In this document: in pieces, positions 21,901 through 30,800 of the stretch
Numbering within the stretch: position 1 is the first letter of the stretch
How the letters are laid out: every line of letters begins with the position of its first letter
DNA from: Closterium sp. NIES-65
Lineage: Eukaryota; Streptophyta; Zygnematophyceae; Desmidiales; Closteriaceae
Length of the DNA: 64,000 nt
Direction: 5' to 3'
NCBI GenBank assembly: GCA_948144175.1
Contig: CANXME010000244.1
Location: 372,001 to 436,000 of the forward strand
The notes under the pieces: generated by a model
What the model was told of the DNA's origin: nothing
The model's database searches: none
The model's input: the letters and a program-made list of their open reading frames with translations, nothing else
Position numbers and translations under genes: made by a program

Positions 21901-24900
21901 CACGACGTCACCTTTAACAAGCCGGTTCCTTACTACCGTCTCTTCCCCTACCGCACTACGCCCCTCCCCCCGGCGCCGCTCTTCCTTGCGCCAGGTCCCC
22001 CCCCGGTAGACCCTCTCCCCCCTCAGGGTCCTGCCCCGTCAGGTGTGTCCTAGGTAGACGCAGACGAGCCTGTCGAGGTAGCTGTTGACTCTAGTGCTGA
22101 TAGGGGTGCTGAGCCTTGGGGTGCTGAGTCTGGGGGTGCTGAGCCTGGGGGTGCTGAGCCTCGGGTTGCTGAGCTTGGGGGTGCGGAGTCTGGGGGTGCG
22201 GAGCCTGGGGATGCTGGGCCTGGGGTCGCTGAGCGTGGGGGTGAGGAGCCTGGGGGTGCTAAGCTTGGTGGTGCGGAGCATGGGGGTAATGGGTCTGCTC
22301 GTGTGGCCTCTCGCGGTGCTGGGTCTGGGGGACCTTCGGGTGCTTTGTCTCGGCGGAAGCTACCTCTCCATAGGATCTGCGCGAGTGGTTTGCCCGGCGC
22401 TCGAGCCGTGCTGCTAGAGCTAGAGGTGCTACTGTTGCTGCTGACCCTGGGGTCGGCGCTGGAGGTACTGGAGACCCTGGTCCTAGCGGTGCTCGTACTG
22501 GCGGTACTAGAGCTGCTGGGACTGGGGGTGCTACTGGGGCTACTGGAGTTGGTCTTGCTGGAAGTGCTGCTAGTGGTGCTGGAGGTAGTAGAGCTGCTGG
22601 GGGTGTTGGCGCTGGAGGTGCTTCTAGCGCTGGTACTTCTGAGGGTGCTGGAGTTGGTGATGCTGGAGCTAGAGGTGTTGTTGGCGCTGGTGCTGCCGCT
22701 GGGGGTACTGGTGCTGTCCCTGCTGTTTCAGGAGACGTTGAACGGCCGCGGCTGTACTTCGTTCCACTCCTTGGGCATGTTCTTGGTCTCTCGCCCTCTC
22801 CTGGTCCTGCTCCTCCCTTAGCGTGTCCACAGCCTGTCAAGTCGCAGTCACAGTTACAGCCCGCCTTCCCCCTACCTGCTCCTTCTCCCTACACTGGTCC
22901 TACTGGAGGTATTGCTGAGCATCGTGAGCCTGCGTCTCGTACTACGTCGCCTGTTCCTGCTGCTCGCACTAGTGGTCGCGTTCCACGTCCGCGTCCTCCT
23001 GCGGTCCCAGGCACACACCAGATGGCACTGTGTCCTTCCACTGCTCCTTTGCGTCCTCGTTGCCATCTCCTCCAGAGTCCTCTCTTCCTGTTCTTGCTAA
23101 CCCAGAGTCTGACTCTCTTCGTGCTGCCAGTCCTACTGTCATGCGTCTCCTGGCTAATGTTGTCACTAACCCTTCCTTTGAGTCAATTGCTGTGTCTGCC
23201 TTAGTTGCTGAGCTTGTCGACTTTGCTGCTCGTTGTCGTCTAGACTACGCCGCTAGTCTCGTTGCTGAGTTTGAGTCTGTCTGTCCTCCGTCTGTCGGGG
23301 GTGAGTGTGCTCTGAGCACGGACGTCCTTGAGGACAGGCAAGAGGAGTTCCAGTGTTTTGCTGCTGCTTTGCCTCATCTCGTGTCCGTGCTGATTGCCCC
23401 TGAGGGAGACCTGGATGCACTAGACATCCCGACTCCTCAATCGTACGCTGATGCGATCGAGGGTCCCTACTCCTCACATTGGCAGTCAGCCATGGACGCA
23501 GAGATGGCCTCCTGGAAGTCCACAGGCACCTATGTCGACGAGGTTCCCCCACCTGGGGCGAACATCATCAGTGGCATGTGGATCTTCAGGGTGAAGCGGC
23601 CACCGGGTTCTCCGCCTGTCTTCAAGGCGCGTTACGTGGCTCGAGGCTTCAGTCAGCGTCAGGGAGTTGACTACTTTCAAACCTTCTCTCCCACCCCGAA
23701 GATGACCACTCTTTGGGTGCTGCTGCACATAGCCGCTCAGCGCGACTACGAGCTTCACTCTCTTGACTTCAGCACAGCTTTCCTGCAGGGCAGCCTGCAC
23801 GAGGAGATCTGGCTGCACTGCCCACCTGGCTTCACTGGGTCGTTTCCTCATTGTACCCAGTGGAGCCTCCGGCAGCTAGTCTATGGTCTTTGTCAGGCGC
23901 CCCGTGAGTGGCACGACATAGTGAGGACTACACTTGCGGCTCTTGGGTTTGCTCCTTCTAGAGCCGACCCGTCGCTGTTTTTGCACACCGACACCTCTTT
24001 GCCGCCGTTCTACATCTTCGTGTACGTCGACGACTTGGTCTTTGCCACTGCTGACACTGCTGGACTCGCCCACGTGAAGTCCGAGGTGCAGAAGAGACAC
24101 ACATGCACAAACTTGGGTGAACTGCGCAGCTACCGTGGCTTGCAGATCACCCGGGACAGAGCACAGCGCACCATTACCCTGACTCAGTCACACATGGTGC
24201 AGCAGGTCCTTCAGTGCTTCGACTTCACGTACTCCTCGCCTTGGGCCACTCCTCTGTCTACTCGCCACTCGCTCTCAGCTCTGCCTTCGGATGAGTCCGT
24301 AGAGCCGAGTGGCCCGTACCCAGAGCTTGTTGGCTGCCTCATGTACCTGATGACCTACACTCGACCTCACCTTGCATACCCTCTTAGCATCTTAGCACGC
24401 TATGTTGCTTCTGGGAGACACCAACCAGAGCACAAGGCCGCACCGAAGACGGTGTTGCGCTACTTGTGCAGTACGTCGGGCATGGGGCTAGTGCTTGGAG
24501 GGCGTCGTTCAGTGGTCCTCACAGGTCACGCAAACGCTTCTTGGGCTGACGACGTGGCTACGCGGCGGTCGTCACAGGGTTACACCTTCAGCCTTGGTTC
24601 CGTGTTTGTTTCGTGGCGGTCCACCCGCTCGTCTTCTGTTCTCGGCTCCAGCTGTGAGGCTGAGATTTACGCGGGGGCCATGGCTGCACAGGAGCTACGC
24701 TGGCTCACCTATCTGCTGATCGACCTGGGAGAGCCGCCTCGTTCTCCTCCAGTTCTGTACGTAGACAACAAGGCCATGCTGGCCTTATGTCGGGAGTACA
24801 GATTGGAGCACAGAACGAAGCACATTGCTCCTCGTTACTTCCTTGCTCGTTAGCTGCAGCAGCGTGGTCAGCTGCACCTTGCTTACGTGGCCTCTGAGGC

Positions 24901-25006
24901 CAAGACTGCTGATATCTTTACCAAAGCACTTGCGCCTTGTGATCATCAGCGCTGCTTTACGATGCTTGGTCTTGTGCCTACTTGGCCTCACTTGCTCACT
25001 TCTTGA
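18951..25006 (+). pseudogene. Cop3 gag-pol pseudogene
   Basis: Gag starts at ATG 18951. Defects in order: TAG at 19209-19211; a 14-base C run (19412-19425) that shifts the frame; a 106-bp tandem duplication (20095-20306) that shifts it again; a shift near 20390; TAG at 22051-22053; shifts in the linker (22300-23030); TAG at 24851-24853. Protease shows LDSGASRSFFRD. Integrase has HMDVWGPAR and QQNRIAERRIG, but the second site reads HFDRGGEF. RT keeps YVDDLVFA (about 24022-24045). RNase H keeps CEAEIYA and YVDNKA; the end is HLLTS-stop at 25004-25006. The long frame 23030-24853 still encodes RT and most of RNase H. Confidence 0.9.
20095..20306 (+). repeat. 106-bp exact tandem duplication in Cop3 gag
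   Basis: Two head-to-tail copies (20095-20200 and 20201-20306) cover the Gag C-X13-C-X3-H-X4-C region. They look identical, so the event is recent, and because 106 is not divisible by three it breaks the frame. Confidence 0.93.
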
Positions 25007-25203
25007 CCTTGCTTGTACTGTGATCTTTCTATACCTGCACTTTCCTGTTTACCTTTATATATGATCTTGCATGTGAACTGGCCTTTTGGCCTTGCTTTTG
25101 TGCTCAGATTGTGTGGTGACGTTGTGATCCACCTTGAGCTTGCTTTGCTTTGCTTGACTGGTCTTGTGACCTCTTGTTCTCCCCCACTTAGCCTATGGGG
25201 GTG

Positions 25204-25329
25204 TGTCAAACTTATATGCTATAGTATGTGTAGGCTGTAGTGGGGTAGACAATATGGGGCACAACACTTTTAGGTTTTCCTACTTGTACCCACCTGTTTG
25301 CCAGTGCGTTCATTCTTCGTTCTTTCACA
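25204..25329 (+). repeat. Cop3 3' LTR
   Basis: It starts TGTCAAACTTATATGC after the run CCTATGGGGGTG and ends TTTCACA. It is 126 bp, as is the Cop1 LTR at 1790-1915. Confidence 0.88.
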
Positions 25330-26022
25330 GGAGGAGGTGGGCGGTGACGGGTGTGATCATGCGGCTGATGCGGAAGGGCGCGCAATATCGGGGGCGGAGT
25401 TTCGGGGTGATGGGCAGGCGGAGGATTTGGGTGTTGAGTAAAACTAGGTCGTCGGGTTGGTAAGTGACAGGTCTGCGGTGGTGGTCGGCGTTGCATTTAA
25501 TGATGACGTTGGCCATTTTATTGCGTCGGCTGGCCGGGTCCGTTCTGCCTGTAGGATTTCTGCGAGCTGTTGCGCGTGTGGTGTTGGGTTGTCGGGATTC
25601 AGGGTCATGGGTACTGTAGGGTCTTGTCCGTAGTTCAGGTAAATCGGTGACTCATGGGTCGTGGCGGATGGCGAGTTGTTGTCCGCGAATTCGATGAGTG
25701 GTAGTTGCTGTTCCCAAATGGCTGGGTCATCGGACGTGGCTCGGATCAGGGGCTCCATGGTTTGGTTTGTCCGTTCCGTCTGTCCGTCGGTCTCGGGGTG
25801 GTACGAACAACTAAACTGTAGTCGTGTGCCGAACTGCTGCCACAGGTTCCGCCATAAGTTGGTGGTGAATTTCGTGTTGCTATCGCTGATGATTGCTGCT
25901 GGTATCCCGTGCAGTCGAATGACGGTCAAGATGCGAAATGTGCTATTTTCGTCAGCCGATCGACGACGACCAGGATCGTGCCGTTCCCACTTGCTCTGGC
26001 CGGTAAATCCGTGACAAAGTCC
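25330..26022 (-). pseudogene. Gyp1 integrase, catalytic core to C-terminal part
   Basis: The frame from 25929 downward gives TVIRLHGIPAAIISDSNTKF (second Asp region), SYHPETDGQTERTNQTMEP (catalytic Glu) and a C-terminal part with PRYCAPFRISRMITPVTA. Between TILVVVDRLTKIAHF and the next frame there is a stop or shift near 25930. The first Asp region (MDFVTDLP) straddles the Cop4 insertion point. No chromodomain is visible before the truncation at 25330. Confidence 0.85.
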
Positions 26023-26154
26023 TGTCAGAACTTATAGCTTATGCTTTTGTGTAGGCTATAGTGGGGTATCCCATAAGGGGTACAACCCAATTAGGGTTGG
26101 TACTTGTACACACACATTTCATAGTTCATTCATTCCTGTTCTTTAGTTTTCACA
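26023..26154 (+). repeat. Cop4 5' LTR
   Basis: It runs from TGTCAGAACTTATAGC to TTTTCACA, 132 bp. The primer site follows with no spacer. Confidence 0.93.
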
Positions 26155-26168
26155 TGGTATAGAGCAGG

Positions 26169-27359
26169 TTCCCCTGTGGGAACTTCGCCTAGGGCCCACC
26201 ACTCGATTTTTTTTTTTCTGCCCGAAGCGCAGTCGTTCCGAGTCGCGCCTCGGGCCTTTCTCTCACCGAGCCGCCCTAGCGGCCGACCCTACGATCGCGG
26301 CCCTGCCGCCCTACCCACTGCGGCCCCGCCGCCCTACACTCTTGCGGCCCCGCCGCCCTTACATCGCGGCCTCGCCGCCCCTACTCTCTCGGCCCCGCCG
26401 CCCCTTGATCGCGGCCCCGCCGCCCTTCACCTGAGCGGCCCCGCCGCCTTCACCTGAGCGGCCCCGCCGCCCCCTGATCGCGGCCCCGCCGCCCCCCCTG
26501 ATCGCGGCCCCGCCGCCCCTTGATCGCGGCCCCGCCGCCCTTTGATCGCGGCCCCGCCGCCTCTACTCTTGCGGCCCCGCCGCCCTTCCCTTGCGGCCCC
26601 GTCGCCTTGACGTTGCGGCCCCGTCGCCTCGCTGTCGCGGCCCCGCCGCCCTCCCATCGCGGCCCCGTCGCCCTGCTCCTACGGCTCCGCCGCCCTCCTG
26701 TCGCGGCCTCGCCGCCCTGAGCCGTGCGGCCTTGCCGCCCTCACATACGCGGCCCCGCCGCCCTCTCCTACGCGGCCCCGCCGCCCTCTCCTACGCGGCC
26801 CCGCCGCCTTCACCTGAGCGGCCCCGCCACCTTCACCTACGCGGCCCCGCCACCTCCACCTACGGGCCCCGCCGCCCTCTCCTACGCGGCCCCACCGCCC
26901 TCATCAACGCGGCCCCGCCGCTTTCACCTCAGCGGTCCCGCCGCCTTCACCTACGCGGCCCCGCCACCTCCACCTACGCGGCCCTGCCACCTTTCATCTA
27001 CGCGGCCCCGCCGCCCTCACTCACGCGGCCTCGCCGCCCACGCAGCCGACCGCCACGCCGCCCGGTACCGGAGCAGCCGAGCCGCTCAGCAGCACCCGCC
27101 GGACCGCCGAGCCGCCCCGTCCCCGAGCCGCCGTACACCCGAGCCGCCCGGCAGCCGAGCCGCCCTGCACCCGAGCCGCCCTGCCGCCGAGCCGCCCTGC
27201 CGCTGAGCCGCCCGGGAGCCGAGCCGCCCAGCAGCCGAGCCGCCGAGTCACCGGACAACCTTCCTGCCGAGCCGCCCGACCTGCCCTGCCCGGTGAGCAC
27301 CGTACCGCTGTCACTGCGTGCCCTTCCCCTACTGCTTGCACTGCTCCACTGTCGTCGTC
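26169..27359 (+). repeat. Cop4 leader: GC-rich short-repeat array
   Basis: About 26270-27060 consists of imperfect units with core GCGGCCCCGCCGCCCT and 4-6-base spacers; 27060-27300 is a GAGCCGCC-rich stretch. Open frames in it encode only Pro/Arg/Ala repeats and carry no recognisable domain. Confidence 0.8.
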
Positions 27360-27857
27360 ATGGCTACCCCCAGTGTCCTTGCTTTTGACGCTGAGGGTCG
27401 AGCCATTGACTTTGAGGTCTGGGTCGACGACCTGCAGCTGTTCTTACAGTGCGATAGAGCTGACGCCCTTTCCCTCTTTGACCTCACCTCTGGCGCCTCT
27501 CCTGCCCCTGCTGCTGATGCTGACCCCACTGTTCGCTCTCAGTGGGCCACCCGCGATGCTGCTGCACGTCTTGCTGTGCGTCGCCACTTGCCCACCACTG
27601 AGCGCGCGCACTTTAGTCAATACAAGAGTGCTCAGACCTTGTACGACGCTGTCGTTGCGCGCTACTCTTCCCCTGCCACTGCTGCACTGAGCCGTCTCAT
27701 GCTACCGTTCCTCTTTCCTGATCTCACTGCCTTTCCCACTGTCGCTGACCTCATTACGCACCTCCGCACTAGTGACACTCGCTACCGCACCGTCCTTCCT
27801 ACTGAGTTCTGCGCCAAGAACCCCCCCCCCCCATGTACATCGCTCTCTATTACATAG
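27360..27857 (+). CDS. Cop4 Gag, N-terminal part
   Basis: ATG 27360 opens MATPSVLAFDAEGRAIDFEV, a copia-type Gag with the W-V-D-D-L-Q-L-F-L-Q helix and the later region RLMLPFLFPDLTAFPTVADL. The frame meets a run of 12 C (27821-27832) and ends 25 bases later in a different frame from the rest of Gag, which continues from 27833. One base more or two fewer in the run would join them. Whether this is a mutation, a sequencing error or a slippage signal cannot be told from one sequence; other copies show other run lengths. Confidence 0.85.
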   Translation: MATPSVLAFDAEGRAIDFEVWVDDLQLFLQCDRADALSLFDLTSGASPAPAADADPTVRSQWATRDAAARLAVRRHLPTTERAHFSQYKSAQTLYDAVVARYSSPATAALSRLMLPFLFPDLTAFPTVADLITHLRTSDTRYRTVLPTEFCAKNPPPPCTSLSIT

Positions 27858-30800
27858 TCACTCGTCTCCCTGACTCCCTTCGCGTAGTCAGGGACCACTT
27901 CCTCTCAGTCTGTCCCACCACCCTCACTGTCGACCTCCTCGAGAAGGCCCTCCTAGCGGCGGAGAAGAGCATAGTCGCTGTAGGAGCCTCTCGTGCTGAC
28001 CCGCGCACCCCCATTTTTGAGGGGTGTTCTCCTTCCCCCCTGCTGCCCTCTATTGCCTCTGCTGCTGCTGCCGACCTGCTTGGTCTTGAGCCGGTCGGCG
28101 CGGCGTCTGCCCCTAGCGGGAGACGCCGCCCTGGCAAGGGCAAGGGGGGCAAGGGCGCGGGTGGAGCTGGCGGGGGCGGTGGAGGTGGCGGTGGAGGCGG
28201 CGGAGGGAGTGGAGGTGGCGGTGGGAGTGGTGGCGGGAGTGGTGGCGGTGGCGGCGGCAGCGGCGGCGGAGGTGGTGGCGGCGGAGGCGGTGGGAGCGGA
28301 GGCGGTGGTAGTGGCGGAGGTGGAGGCGGTGGTGGCGGAGGAGGTGGAGCTGGTCGGGGTAGTGCCCCGCAGCGGAGCGGCTCTGGTGGTGGTCCGCGGC
28401 AGCAGAAGCAGCAGCAGCAGCAGCAGCAGCGTGCTCGGGACGTCCCCACGCCTCAGCAGCTCCGTGAGTGGTACACGCAGAGTCAGCGTGGTGGAGGCTT
28501 TAGCCCGTGCACCTACGTTCTTCGCAGCGGCGACCGCGCGGGTGAGCAGTGTGGGGGTGCCCACTCCACCTGGCGCTGCTTTGGTCGCCTGACGGACGCT
28601 TGGCGTCAGCAGTTCCCTGACGCTTCTGAGATCCCCCGCTGGGGAGACCTTTCTAGAGCTGGTGTAGCGATCTTTGAGCTAGACTTTGATGCTATCCTTG
28701 CTGCCATGTATGCTGTGTCTATTAGTGATGAGGGTGACTGTTACCGGTGTTTCCTGCCCGACCCGGGCATTGGTACGGCTGCGCTAGGTGCTGGTGAGGC
28801 TGCGCTCTCAGGTACTGGTGAGGCTGCGCTCTCAGGTACTGGTGAGGCTGCGCTCTCAGGTACCACGTCGGCTTCGGCCTCCTTCACCTTTACACTTGAC
28901 TCTGGGGCTTCTCGCTCCTTCTTTCGGGACCGCACCACACTCACGCCGCTTGGCCGGCCGGTTGCGGTCTCCCTGGCTGACCCCTCTGGGGGTCCTGTCC
29001 TCTCTCACTTCTCCACTGTCCTACCGTGTCCAGCTGCCCCCTCGGGCACCTTGTCTGGTCTGTACCTCCCCTCGTTCTCGACGAACTTGGTGAGTGGTGC
29101 TGCCCTACAGGATGCGGGGGTTCACCAGTTTACTCCTGCGAGTCAGCGGGTGACCCACTGCACGGACGCACGCACAGGTCGGCACCTGGCCACGTTCTCC
29201 CGTCGGCCGGGATCGAGCCTCTACACCCTGACCACTGAGTCTCCTCCTGTCCCTGTGTCTTGCCAGGAAGCTGCGTCGGGTCAGGTGTTTGCTGCTGCGT
29301 CCAGGTCTGGTCCTGAGTCTGCCCCCTGCTCGTGTCGCCTCCTGTCTCACGAGACTCTCCTGTGGCACCACCGTCTTGGCCACCCCTCCTTGCCCCGTCT
29401 CAGGGACATGGCTTCCCGTGTCCTTGTCTCTGGTCTTCCCCGGTCTCTCCCTCCCCTTCCTTCGGGGCCAGGACCTTCCTGTGTCCCTTGTGTCGAGGGG
29501 CGCCTCTGGGCTGCCCCCCACTCCTCACAGTTTCCTCCGACAGAGGCTCCTCTGCAGACGCTTCACATGGACGTGTGGGGCCCGGCCCGCGTTCGTGGAC
29601 AGGGTCACGAGCGCTACTTTCTGCTAGTGGTTGATGACTACTCGCGTTTCACCACAGTCTTCCCCTTGCGCAGCAAGGGTGATGTCACTGAGGTGTTGAT
29701 CGACTGGATCCGCACAGCTCGTCTCCAGCTCAGGAGGAGCTTCGGCTCGGACTTTCCTGTTCTGCGTCTGCACTCTGACCGAGGCGGAGAGTTTTCCTCT
29801 GGCCTTCTGCGAGCCTACTATCGTGCACAGGGCATCCGCCAGACCTTTACGCTTCCGGACTCTCCACAGCAAAATGGGATTGCTGAGCGCCACATTGGCA
29901 TGGTCATGGACGTCGCCCGTACGTCCATGATGCATGCGGCTGCCCCCCATTTTCTGTGGCCGTTTGCGGTACGGTACGCGGCGCATCAGATCAACCTTCA
30001 CCCCAGGGTTTCCCGGCCGGGGAAGGTCCGCACCTCCCCGGCCCTCCTGTGGACTGGGAAGGTCGGCGATGCGTCTGCATTCCGTGTCTGGGGATCTCGG
30101 GCGTTTGTTCGCGACTTGTCTGCGGACAAGCTATCCCCCCGTGCTGCTCCCTGTGTCTTCCTTGGCTTCCCCCCTGACGCTCCAGGGTGGCAGTTCTACC
30201 ACCCCTCCTCTCGTAGTGTTCTGTCCTCCCAGGACGTCACGTTCGATGAGTCAGTCCCCTTCTACCGCCTCTTCCCCTACCGCACTCCTTCCCTCCCCCC
30301 GCCACCGGACTTCCTTGTGCCAGGTCCCACCCCGGTAGACCCCCTCCCCCCTCAGGTTCCTGCCCCTTCAGGTGTGTCCCAGGTAGACGCAGTCGAGCCG
30401 GTCGAGGTTGATGGTGACTCTGGTCCTACTGCGGGTGCTGAGCCTGGGGATGCTGACTCTGGGGGTGCTGTGCGCGTGGGTGCTGAGCTTGGGGGTGATG
30501 AGCCTTGGGGTGCTGAGCCTGGGGGTGACGAGCCTGAGGTTGCTGAGTCTGGGGGTGCTGCGCCAGAGGGTGTTGAGCCCGGAGGGGCTGCGTTTGGAGC
30601 TGCTGAGCCGCGAGGTGCGGAGCCTACGGCCACTGGACCTCCCCTTGTGGCGTCTGGCGGTGCTGGGCCTGGGGTTTCTCCGGTTGCTCCGTCTTGGCGG
30701 GAGCCCCTCTCTCCACAGGAGCTGCGCGAGTGGTTTGCTCGCCGCTGGAGGCGTACTGCTGGAGCTGGAGCTTCTTCGGCCGCTGAGGGTGCTGGTGCCG

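Larger units (their letters stand above)
18277..25329 (+). mobile_element. Cop3: Ty1/copia element lacking its 5' LTR
   Basis: The element begins inside a GC-rich leader at about 18277, directly against the PPR promoter region; no 5' LTR or primer site is present. Gag starts at 18951 and the 3' LTR is at 25204-25329, followed at once by Gyp1 sequence. LTR family as Cop1; Gag family as Cop4, Cop8 and Cop9 (MATPSVLAFDA). The missing 5' end means no target duplication can be confirmed; truncation or recombination removed it. Confidence 0.87.

Noticed and set aside
26176..27388. Pro/Arg/Ala-rich open frames in the Cop4 leader
   Set aside because: They arise from GC-rich repeats without stops, exist in several frames at once and lie before the gag start.
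27850..28564. Minus-strand Pro-rich frames opposite the Gag glycine tract (also at 40463-41014 and 19360-20307)
   Set aside because: They are the reverse complement of glycine codons, have no conserved domain and overlap a well-supported gene.
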